Assembly: GCA_947396885.1 (NCBI GenBank)
Contig: OX377205.1
Coordinates: forward strand, 25,035,407-25,099,406
DNA: 64,000 nt
Direction: 5' to 3'
From: Heligmosomoides polygyrus polygyrus
Taxonomy: Eukaryota; Nematoda; Chromadorea; Rhabditida; Heligmosomidae
The position numbers were made by a program, and so were the translations under genes. Position 1 is the stretch's first letter; every line of letters begins with the position of its first letter. The notes beneath the pieces were generated by a model. The model searched no databases. It was given only the letters and a program-made list of their open reading frames with translations, and had not been told where the DNA came from. This document shows positions 50,101-59,968 of this stretch, in pieces.

Positions 50101-53100
50101 GACAATACATAATGCTTCGCTAGGTAAACATTTCCGGCCAAGAGAGGAAAGGAACTATTCTTGAAACTATCTGACTAACAACATCCCTCAATATTGTACT
50201 ATAAACACTTAAATGCTACTGGTCTTCAACTCAAGTTGTGTGCTGACCACTTCATAGGGCGGGGCCTCAGGATGAGATCCCTTCGCGATTGAAAACAGAT
50301 TCATAGAATGAAAAGAACACAGCATAAAATGGATAGGACTAGGAACAGTACAAGAGGCATTCGTATTACTAGACTAAATGTCTAATTTGATGTCAAGGTG
50401 GAGATGGGTCGAAATGAGAATGTCATGGCTCTGACAAAAAGCCGTGCGATGGTGGTGTAGTGCATCCATCCGGAAGCTGAAGGATGCATACCCGAATCGT
50501 AGTTCAAGCAATAACCGACTACTTCTTTTGGAACTTGGACTTGAAAGACTTATGTGACGCAGTCAGTATGAAGCCCGGTGCAGGGATTCAAATATAAATG
50601 AATGACTCAGCATCTATGCCAACCTTGATATAACTGCCGGAGTGGCGAAATGGTAAATGACTCGAACACAATGGGGCAAGCTCTGACCATTCCATCAGCC
50701 GCCACCACTGCATATGCAGCGAATACAGATACGAAGCGCTTTCGCAATATTATTGAGTAGAAAATATGCATGTTGTATCTCAGAAGGCAAGGATCACTCT
50801 ATTTTTCACTGCTCTAATCACTATAGTGCATATGCTATTCCATGAAGGGTCAATGTAATAGAAACACTCAGTGGAGCACCAGTCCAAATAGGATGAGAGG
50901 ATACCATGATGCTTAGAGATTACAGTTCCCCTTTGCTTGACCATTCCATCAAACTTTGTAGGAGGAGATAGTCGTTATAGCTTTTTAATGGCAACATTTC
51001 CGCATGAACCAAATTAACTGCTCAATATATCTCACCTTCAGCTCATTCGAGTAGCTGGGATTACAGCGAAGGATTCGAAGCACAATTTGTGCATAGGTAG
51101 GTGACGGCTTTGACTCCTTGCCTAGGCCAGAAATGATATTCACGTTCTGAAAATGCATGCGCTTCCTTTCACAATATGGCCCGCGAAACAGGTGAAATTT
51201 ACAATAAAACAGCTAAAAGATGTAGGAAGAATATGTACCTTTACAACGTATGCGAGATAGTCATCACTACAAGTGAGTAGCGGACCAATAAAATCGGGAT
51301 GAAGAGGTGGAACCCGTAGAAGAGCAACGTGGAAGGCGCGCAACGACCACGACGTAGTGGCGATCAAGCTAGCGCACATCGCTTCGCTCTTGGGACGCTG
51401 CAGGAGGGGAATGATGAAGGCAGGAAAAGAGAGAATATAAGGAAGTTCTCAATACCTTGCTCATCAGATTTAGTTGTAAAGAGTCGAGAAGGAAGGTACT
51501 CTCGTCCGCAGATAGCACATTCTTCTCAAGGATCCACAGTAGAAGAGCGACTATCGTCTCCTGACATTCACTGGCCTCCTCCTGCACTACGTCCACGCAT
51601 TTAAGCAGCTAAAAGCAGCAGCTGGATGATAGTGCTCAAGTACGATAACATCACTTATGGCTAGAGAAGCTCACCACTTCAACAATGTTGAGATTCGATA
51701 GCTGCCCAACCACCGCTTCGTTGGAGAACGTAAACTTCACGCATTCGGCAAAGGACTTTGCCCAGAAAGGCATCGATGCTCCTGCTTCGAATGGGAGATT
51801 ATCGTGGAACGAGTCCAGGAACGACTGGATGAATCTGGGTTTATCCGGCACATGGGGAACCAGCAGTGCATAGGTCGGCAGTAGAAACTGTGACGCACTG
51901 CGCCAATGTCTGGAACAGGTGGAATAAAATGGTCTAATCACCACTGTATTCCTGGCGGATATGCCTACCAGGATGTAAAGGAAACATTTTTCTTAAAATA
52001 GCACAGATGATGCAAAAGATGAACACCTCCAATTAGCTCGAAAACAAACGTCCTGTCTACCGATTACCGCGGTGAATAGGAAAAACTCACATTTCCTTCT
52101 TTCTAACCACAGATAGAAGCTTGGGAATAACTGACTTTTGCACATCGAACTTCGAATAAAACCTAAATATTCCTATGTTTAGCATAACAGTCTGTGACGA
52201 CACACTCTGTCCTCGAAAAATATACCTTTCGTCAGATAGTAGTACATTGAAGGCCTCGAACGCTTTTGTACAAATCGAAGAATCCTGGGAATCCAGGTTC
52301 GATATGATCCAAGTGGCCAGAGGAGTGTCAAGCAGCAACGGCACACAGTCGGTCATCTTCAAACAAATGCCAAGAAGTGCTGATTTCACCTGGAAGAGGA
52401 GCTAAGATACCGAAGGATAGTGGTTTGCCTCAAGTGTTTTTGAACCTTAGGGCATATTCTAATGGTTTGTCTTCCAGCTAACGTTTGGGCATTGTCTCCT
52501 TCTTCGAAGCCTGGAAAATTGGGCGTTATTTGAGAAACTACCCTCTCAATTCTCATCTCATTCTACAGGAAACCTCTTCTCCTGGTGTTTTTGCCTTCTG
52601 GATGGTTTTCTATGGAATAAAATGGGATTTAAAGGCGTGTTTTTCTAATGAATTTGTCTTCTCCAGACTCCGAACGAGATAACAATGCCGAAACGTTAGC
52701 CGCAACAAGGATTTGTACCAATTAGTCATGCTGAAACAAGTTCTCGTCCAAAACAATGTCAAACATGCCAAGATTCATCGAGAGTCGGACATGGAATGGA
52801 TTTGTCTTCTTTTTCCTTCGGTCGTTACCAGGACAGGTGGTAATATTATACAAAAACTGATGCAGTAAATAAAAGGAAGCAACAAGGCATGCAAATAAAA
52901 GAAAAATGTAAGAAGCTAGTAAAGAGCTGATCTTCTGACTCTTCTGTAGTGTAAGGTATTCAGCCTAACGACTGACAGCGAGCTTAGGTGAATCAAATTA
53001 GTATTTCATAGAGAAGCTAGAGGTCTACGCTGATAATGAAGCTCCATCGTCTCACCAAGGACAGTCATCATTCCGACTCTGGTGATAATATGATCTGACC

Positions 53101-56100
53101 TTAGGTATCATGTGTTACCTTGGGAATGTACGAAGTAAATTCTTAAACTCAAAGGCGTTAGCAAGAGCACAGATAACAGTCTTAGCCGCGCCAGTTGCTT
53201 ACTGTAGTATAGAGGACGCTAAGTCGCCAAACAAAACCGACTATGTTTCTTTCAGCGTTTACTCTTTTCTTTATGGTAATAGCACACTCGAGTCAAAGAC
53301 CAGTAACCACCTCCAGACATAATTACCGATGTTGACTGCCGTACGGTGGTATAATGAAATAATAGACGTATTTCTAGTACTAACCGGTGGGAAGCCTTTG
53401 ATCAAGGACTTTATCACGGCCGTCTCCTTAAAAAACGCCTCCAGTGCCTCTTTGAATTGAGGGCTGTTTGAGGCACACTGAGCTAGCCGAGCGACAACAA
53501 GGAGACACTGCGTGGTCAACCGAGCTGATCTTTGCTCCGGAGAGTCCTCGCAGTCATATCTGAACGACATGTAAGGTTTCTTCAACACCTAGAAACGGAA
53601 ATCGAACTCACTTCTGTGGCTGCACCAAAGCATGTCTACCGGCGATAATATCTACAGCGAGTTTCATCGTGTCCGGTGCGAATATCAGCGTCGCCTGCGT
53701 GCTCTTCTCACCGGGAAAATTCTCCGAAAGCACCGCTTCGGCTTGATTTGAGACCGAGACGCTGGTATCGCAAGTCGCAATCAGGACGACAGGGATCACC
53801 TGTATACAATCTTTCGAAATAAAGGCTATGCACAAAACTCAGAAAGAAGAAAGAAGCTCACGGTTTTCAAGTGTTTCTCTGCGGCCTTTTTCAACGTTGA
53901 AATGAAGAATGAAATACCTCGCAGCGAGAGCATCCTAACAGTGGGGCTGCCGTCCTGAAACAAAACAACATTCTTAGAGATTTGGAAACCCGAGACTATT
54001 CCTCGACACGGTTAAATTGGCAAGCGAGGGCTTCGATCTATCCAGCCTGAAGGAGCTCTGGCAACGCAGCATACGACCCTGACTTTATGTAAGTAGTTAA
54101 CTGGCTTGAAAGGCTTTTAGAGGCGGCAACGCCCGGTTCTTTAGCTTGTCGGCTGGCGATCCGAAGCCTATTAGTAAGCGCATCACGCGTCCAAACAGCC
54201 ATGGAACTAGAGGAGGCAGTGCAGGCCAAAGTCGTTGAGTAAGACGCTTGGTGATTTCTTCAGCTTGTCACCGATATTCTACAGATCTTTATTAGGCTTT
54301 TATCTCGATGCTTTCGCCTTCATCAAAGCCTAAGTGCCATTAGTGAATCTACTTCCCCAAAGATCGTTTCATCATGCAGCAGAGAATCCATCAGGCTAGC
54401 GGATAGCGAGGTGGTGAAAAGCGAACACGGGACCAATCTTTAAGCTGGGCGGCGAGACAATTCATCAGTGACCGTCAAATTAGAGTAGACGTCGAGTAGA
54501 ATAAGGTGAGGCTCTAGGGACTATCCCCCCCCCCCCCGCCTAAGAACCCCCTAACGCATGTCACCGCAGGTCAGAATTCATAAAGCACAACAAATGGCGC
54601 CAACACGTGTAACCCTCACATTTCCGGTTGATTTCTGGATTTTGTGACGTAGTCCACAACGCCTCTAAAGCAGCCACCCGAATAAGAATGCTCCCATGGC
54701 ACGGCATGGCCCTGTGATCTTCCAAGCAAATGGATCTTTGCGACCTTCTGAGGCTATCTAAGTACTCCTTAACCCTAGTACGCAAGAACCTGCCCATCTG
54801 CAGAATAAGATCCTTCTTACATTTTTCATACGTAATTGGGTAAACCACTTCAGGAGGCATACAAACACCTGCTTTCCCGAAGGAAAACATTACATAGGGC
54901 GGAGTGGTACAGGAGTCCTTTGCCGCCCTCTGTGGGTTTTGACGTACAGACATGTCTTAGAAATCCCTAGGGTGGGTGACCCCTGGAGCTCCAACTCAAT
55001 GACCGACGTCCACTTCCATCTGACGCCCAGTGGTGAACTAGCCGATGAGTGGTCTCGACATCCATCTCAAAGGTTGAGCTTCTGGTGGTTTTCCATCACC
55101 TTGCTATGGGGCCCACAAGTGTTACTTAGGGTTTTACAGGCTTCGAAGAAGTACCGAAACGTAAGTCAAACAAAGGACTGGAAATATCTCCGAGAAAAAC
55201 TCAACATATCAGCAGGCTTACTTATGAGGACTTGGCTGCGATTCGTTGAGACCTAGTATTAGCTGAGCAAAATTGGCTTTTTTCACTTATCCTGAATCCG
55301 CTTAGCTTTACGAATGCCAAATTAGGATAAACCCTCGTTAGCATACATTACTCAGAACTTACAAGGAAAGATCAAGAAAAGAGGCTGTTATTCCTGCGCT
55401 TAAGACTAGGCAAAAGCTTGATACATGCCAGTTTACATCGTTTCATTAGAGAATAACGTACCATTAGATGAGAAAACAAGGATAATGCACTAACAAACTA
55501 TCACTTTCTGCAGATATAAAAGAGTTTTACACACATTTCTAAACTGTGAACGGTTGGCTTACCATCACAAGCTTATCCATAATTGTTGTGAAGTTCTTAT
55601 AGCAAAGCTCCACTGTTTCACGGTCCTTGTCTTTCAGACACAAAAGGAGTTCTCGAAGAGCCTAAAATGATGCATTTCGTGCAGTGAGCGACATATGATA
55701 AAAATGCGTAACCACCACAAAACATGACTTACTTTTTCGCGAGTCTGCGGATCCTTCTTCGAAAGCTTCCTAATGATCAGCGCCACCTCTTGGTCCAATT
55801 CTTGAACAACTACGCCAGCTTTAGCCGCAGCTGCCACTTCGAAGACGTTGGTGGCACCGCCATCAAACCCAGTGAAGGTCGACGAGAATCCGGACCGCTC
55901 CAGAAGCGCTGCTGCATTAGCACTACTGGCCGTCTGGAGTAGAAGTATAAGAAAGAGTAATGGCGATGTCGTAGTCAATATCACAGTGCACTAATTGAAC
56001 TAACAACATGACCCGCGTGTTCCCGGTACGATCGCCACGAGCATTGTGCGAGAGATCGTCCACTTTAGGCCATTGTCATACCATCGCTCACCCCGAGCGA

Positions 56101-57403
56101 CGCCTAATGATATGCACCCATATCGATTCCATCGCGCCGTCCGATCGATATGGGAACATATCATTAGGCGTCGCTCGGCGTGAGCGATGGTATGACAAAG
56201 ACCTTAGCGGACAACTCTCCACTACCCAGGGTTTTTTAATGGCAAGCCTCCCCTGCCTTGTTAAAGTATCAAAAAGGAACTAGCTAGGTGGATGTTTAGA
56301 AGGGAAAACCTGGAAATTTTTCTAAAAATGTTTTACAATGTTACAATTAAGGAAGATCACATAAACATTATAAAGTAGTAGAACATGTAAACTGGCTCTT
56401 GTTAGGGTTAAGCTTCTAGATGTGGAGTAAACCACTCCTTCGCGAATAGGGAATGGGGAGGGAGGGGAGGCTACCATGTAGGACAGCGATAGAAAACGGT
56501 TTGTGCTTTTTGAAACCGGATTTTTTTTGCAGCACTAGTGTGTTCGGCAGTATTGTACTTTCACAACTCCAAGGGTCGAAAAGAGGTAAAAAAATCGCCC
56601 AAACTCCGGCTAGTGGGTTATCTGAGGTGCTAATCAGAAATCTGAGATCCTTTTCAAAATTACGGCCGATTACGGTAGGTTACGGTAGGTGCGGGTGACT
56701 AAGGCTGCCAAGGTCATGGTGACCGATTTCGCCCAAACTTCGGCTAGGGGGTTATCTGGGGTGCTGATCATGAATATGATATCCGTTTTTCGTTTTACGC
56801 TGGAGTGCGATAGGTTGCGGTAGGTGCGGGTGACTAAGGCTGCATCTTAATCACCCGTACCTACCGTAACCTACCGTACTCCAGCGTAAAACGAAAAACG
56901 AATGTCATATTCGTGTCACGGTATAGTGGCGACCGCGTCTGTAAGCCGCGCCCCTACATGGGTTGGAAGGTTGGCAGTCTCCCTAACTGCATTCTTGCTG
57001 CATGGTTGTTATATATAATATAGATTAATAATAAAGGTTTGTAAACCCTCACTCCCAGATAGGAGCATGACATTCGTGATCAGCACCCCAAATAACCTCA
57101 CTAGACGAAGTTTGGGCGAAAAATTTTCGGCTCCTGTCGACCCTTGGAGTTGTGAAAGTACAATGGTGCCTTGTGTTCTGCCCCTACAGTGAACTGAGGT
57201 AGGCCATTTCTGAGGTAACTGACCTACACCTACCTTCTTTCCAAGGCGTATAACCACTGAGTAGGGGTGACCCCCCGGACCCTACGTGCGCCACCCCTCC
57301 CTCTAGAACTGCTCCAGTAGCTTGATGCAATTTCGATAAATCCAGGAACTAGTACTGAAAAACACACCTTCGCGTTCCCCTTCCGTCGCTGTGGTTTGCT
57401 CAT
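41199..57403 (-). CDS. LTN1: Listerin, E3 ubiquitin-protein ligase of ribosome quality control
   Basis: Ubiquitinates nascent chains stalled on 60S subunits; acts in the cytosol with NEMF. Exons 5' to 3': 57403-57368, 55933-55733, 55661-55563, (one not located), 53954-53862, 53799-53612, 53559-53385, 52389-52226, 52162-52091, 51909-51675, 51608-51456, 51397-51239, 51146-51036, 50077-49904, 49852-49766, 49423-49351, 49191-49096, ~49011-48827, 47689-47542, 47465-47326, 47094-46874, 46531-46436, 46376-46238, 46161-46030, ~45857-45723, 45663-45565, 45510-45456, 45437-45374, 45315-45253, ~45170-44791, 43689-43590, 43497-43306, 41590-41468, 41386-41342, 41261-41199. Most join in phase to about 1500 residues, near the family length. 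N-terminus MSKPQRRKGNAK then the family block IIRKLSKKDPQTREK; HEAT-like middle; LPAVVRNWY; RWD exon (VAEYTVEETTMRLSI); NGSTVEGIIMWRKNVD; C4HC3 RING CTICM, CRQCKNKFHSNC, YKWFESSSQTSCPLC. The missing exon should lie between 55563 and 53954. Exons marked ~ have uncertain ends. Confidence 0.95.
42845..43292 (+). mobile_element. CR1-like LINE 3' end with (AAAT)n tail
   Basis: The plus frame encodes the C-terminal end of a CR1-type reverse transcriptase (KKRDTALLERIQNNFTMKIL, then GLPTLESRRRLFDVRMVQKL, then GSFKRLAAKS in another frame). It ends in (AAAT)n at 43269-43292. It is antisense to listerin, inside the intron after the RWD exon; the tail lies about 14 bp from the exon end at 43306. Confidence 0.8.
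43995..44190 (+). mobile_element. tRNA-derived SINE, 3' portion
   Basis: Degraded body from about 44020 and a clear family end gaatgaataacgacgttctt followed by catctttttacc. In a listerin intron, antisense to the gene. Confidence 0.6.
44697..44725. repeat. (ACAT)n microsatellite in a listerin intron
   Basis: Runs of acat followed by acaccccccacacac, about 65 bp below the listerin splice donor at 44790. Confidence 0.9.
48296..48432. mobile_element. Foldback element, GGGGCCAGAT subgroup
   Basis: 137 bp with near-complementary arms: ggggccagatgcgtcaacaa at the left, its complement ending ctggcccc at the right, and gccctctaacg/cgttagagggc inside. Related at the ends to 59079-59256. It lies in the listerin intron between exons 48827 and 47689. 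Confidence 0.75.
52473..52795. repeat. Dispersed CCGAAACGT repeat, inverted pair
   Basis: A reverse copy at about 52473-52520 (ccaggcttcgaagaaggaga on minus) faces a forward copy at 52662-52700 (ccgaacgagataacaatgcc, then gaaacgttagcc). Downstream, tgccaagattcatcgagagt matches the repeat at 16605-16745. Located in the large listerin intron between exons 53385 and 52389. Confidence 0.6.
54525..54537 (+). repeat. C13 homopolymer
   Basis: Lies in the listerin intron that should also hold the unlocated exon. Confidence 0.9.
55125..55180 (+). repeat. Dispersed CCGAAACGT repeat, copy 3
   Basis: ttacaggcttcgaagaagta followed by ccgaaacgtaagtc; shares only the first part of the element at 16605. 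Confidence 0.5.
56058..56212. mobile_element. Foldback element, ~69-bp arms
   Basis: gtccactttaggccattgtc at the left and its near-complement at the right; the arms share cataccatcgctcac and gagcgacgcctaatgatatg. In listerin intron 1. Confidence 0.85.
56440..57250. repeat. Complex direct/inverted repeat cluster in listerin intron 1
   Basis: The block attgtactttcacaactcca through cgcccaaactccggctag (56550-56640) recurs inverted at about 57065-57175. A shorter direct copy lies at 56727-56780. Between them 56780-56905 is a foldback (cgttttacgctggagt / actccagcgtaaaacg) with a repeated taccgtaacc theme. No coding frame. This looks like a rearranged repeat family. Confidence 0.75.
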
Positions 57404-57423
57404 CTGTCTTGAGGATTCCTTAA

Positions 57424-57436
57424 CCTAAAAACTAAT
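57424..57436 (-). promoter_or_regulatory. Probable spliced-leader acceptor of listerin
   Basis: On minus, cattagtttttag immediately precedes G at 57424, leaving a 21-nt leader before the ATG at 57403. There is no upstream exon in frame. A pyrimidine/U-rich acceptor just before the start codon is typical of nematode trans-splicing. An ordinary cis-intron cannot be excluded. Confidence 0.5.
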
Positions 57437-58194
57437 GCGAAGTGAGGGCTACAATAAGACCTCAAATGCGTACCTCCACAACAAATCTCGAAATCAGTAA
57501 GAATCCAAGAAAGATGGAAGCAAATTGGAAAATAGACGTGAAATATTTTGACCGAGTGATGTTAGACGCAATTGCGACTGCTCGCGAACATCCGCGAAAA
57601 TGCAGATTTCGGAAATGTTTCACTTGTTCCCGATTTTCTAGGTCCTTTTCCTGCTTCTGCCTACTGATGGTTGATCATAAGATGGGTCAGAGAAGCAGCT
57701 CTTGGTATGATCGCGTTCTGATAGTATCAGTTTGTCGGCGTTTGTTTCTACACCTTTACTCTGGTTGCTTTGTAATTAAAGCTGCGTTCGGATCCATCTG
57801 ATGAGGTGAAGCACCCACTTTGAATCGATAGCAACGACAGCGAAAATGAAGGTGAAAAATGAAAACAACCCCCCAATTAACCTACGGGGCGCGGCAGTCC
57901 ACACTACTTGAGTTGGTCCCGTTTTTCTGTCGGTGCTCCCCTCCGACTAGGATAGTGAAGCTGTGGTGTGGTTCAGCTTGCGAGCATGGTTCTCGCCCTT
58001 GGTGTTGTACCCTGTTTATAGCCTGTTTGTTATGCGCAAGAGTTTATACCACTGATTTCCTAACTCTTCGACTGTCTAAGCGGAGCGAGTGAAACCAGCC
58101 TATACCAATCACAGGCCATCGGTGTCTTATACTACTAACATAGCAAGTACTATGAATCGAGACAGTTAGATCCATTCGACCTAATAAAATGTAT
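57437..58194. other. Intergenic, no gene recognised
   Basis: A plus frame of 119 codons (57442-57801) starts next to the listerin acceptor but has no motif, no splice context and mixed composition. The listerin promoter, if separate, should lie here. Confidence 0.4.
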
Positions 58195-58198
58195 AGTA

Positions 58199-58470
58199 AT
58201 AGCGCAGTCGCAGGAGGTGCTGGCTGTCGCGTGCACCTGATACCAGGTTTTTGGTTCGGGATCTGCGCAGGCCAACCAAGCCTTCCATTCCTCCAGCGTC
58301 GGAGTATTGGTATCAGGACTGTTTTGAAAGGATCAGCACTGACTTGCTCATCGGTTGGCCACCTAAGTCCTTTTATAGGCCGAATACGCATTCAAATCGC
58401 CTCCACGACCTCCCGCAGAATTATAATTCATGGCGCATCCAGAAAAGGATTGAGTAACGCGTCCCTTATC
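58199..58470 (+). mobile_element. tRNA-derived SINE, full length
   Basis: Head agcgcagtcgcaggaggtgc, B-box-like ttggttcgggatc, body cgcctccacgacctcccgca, end ttgagtaacgcgtcccttat. Confidence 0.82.
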
Positions 58471-59078
58471 CAATCCAGAGTCGTGAATTTCAGTTGTGTA
58501 TGAGTTCACTGCGATCTACCGATGGACAAGCATTACCCGACGATCACTGGATTTTCGAAGAACTAGGTCAGTTATTCGTGAAAGCACGTGATTACCTTTA
58601 GCACCTATAGGAAATGCCTTTAAGAATTTGTAGAATGAAATCACGCCGAGCTGAAATAGATAGATCGTGCAGTTTTCTTGTACGAGAGGACAAGGTTCCA
58701 TGTGTTCGTCATGTTTTCGTAGTAGTGAAACTCTTTGCTCCGATATCCCTATCAGGTTATGATATGGTATTTATTATGTCGTACAAGACATACGCAAATA
58801 AGAGAAATTCAATTAGAGCCGAAGAACTAACAACTGAAACGTCTGTAAAGCAAGAAGGAGTACAAAACAGACATTACATAATACCTCCAAGTAAAACGAA
58901 ATCTAGGTTAAGTGGCGTTTGTATACGAAAACCTTTAAACGAGGGAAGAGAGCAGAGAGGAGCAGCAGCCTTAGTAGGCTTTAAGTGGGCTAATCCTGTT
59001 CTAATAGCGAATAAATTCCGTCCCGCTGATATTCCTTTGACTGGTTGCGTCTTGTTTGTTTAATTGAGTTGCTACCTG

Positions 59079-59256
59079 GGGCCGGATTCATCAACGACTT
59101 ACAGCAATTTAACGGAGAAAATACAACCGAAACCTCTGATAGCGCGGCTTATCAAGCGATATGGTGGAATGCTTCATGTTGATAAGCCGCGCTATGAGGA
59201 AGATTGGCTGTATTTTCTCTTTTAAATTGCTGTAAGTCGTTGAAGGATCCGGCCTC
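59079..59256. mobile_element. Foldback element, GGCCGGATTCAT family, full length
   Basis: Arms of about 78 bp: gggccggattcatcaacgac / complement at 59238-59256, then ttacagcaatttaa and gagaaaatacaa blocks, then gcgcggcttatcaa. No coding capacity. The best copy of a family also seen at 7983 and, divergently, at 48296. Confidence 0.85.
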
Positions 59257-59631
59257 TGTTGGATTTGGTGGAAGCTGAGATGAAGATTGCGATGAACGTC
59301 AGTTGCGGCTAGCACTGTTTCCAGTGGAATGAGATTGGTTCCTTTTGAACATCGACGTAGTAATGAACTGTTTCTTCATTGACGTTGAAAATTTAGACCC
59401 TGCTGCACTGTTATCATAGGAAAACTTCGGAAGGATAAATATAAAGCTTACTGTGGTAGTGTACCGCGCTAACATTTCAAGAATAGAAATTGTGTACAGT
59501 TTTAGAACTTGTACGATACATCGAGGTATCCTATAAGTTCTGATCACCGTCATGCGGTGATGGACGAGGGTCAATACAGGCGATCCTTGCTTTCGATCAC
59601 CAATGCTCAGCCTTAACCCGTTCCTTCTGTT

Positions 59632-59954
59632 CTTCTTCTTCTTCAGCGTTTGTCCCGCTTCGTGGCGGAGTCCGCTATTCAGGTGCCATGACGTCACCTT
59701 TCCCGATCCAGCGCTAGATCAGGGTGGACACCAGATACTTTCAAGTCTCTATGTAACGTATCAGCCCAGCGCTGCTTCGGGCGCCATTTAGGCCGCTTTC
59801 CAATCACCTCGAAGTTAAGGCCTATCTTGCGGACATTGTCTTCCTTTCCACGCAGAACGTGGCCGTACCTTCACAAGCGAGCTTCGCGCATCTGGTCAGC
59901 TGTCGGCGCGACACCGAACTTCTGCCGAATGACATCGTTCGGGATGCGGTCCAT
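59632..59954 (-). mobile_element. RTE 3' fragment with 14-bp target duplication
   Basis: Minus-strand 3' end of the RTE lineage also at 3105 and 33614, (CTT)n tail first on plus. It is flanked by ccgttccttctgtt at 59618-59631 and 59955-59968. About 320 bp, a heavily 5'-truncated insertion. Confidence 0.9.
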
Positions 59955-59968
59955 CCGTTCCTTCTGTT

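Noticed and set aside
54038..54240. Minus frame ending ...SYAALPELLQAG as the missing listerin exon
   Set aside because: It ends in a stop without a GT donor and its residues do not match the family block; kept only as a weak candidate.
54561..54953. 130-codon minus frame as the missing listerin exon
   Set aside because: No acceptor/donor in phase 0 and no HEAT-like helix or listerin motif in the expected place.
57442..57801. 119-codon plus frame divergent from listerin
   Set aside because: No motif, no splice context, and composition like the surrounding intergenic DNA.
58614..59063. 149-codon plus frame
   Set aside because: It runs up to the foldback element, has no recognisable domain and no neighbouring exons in phase.
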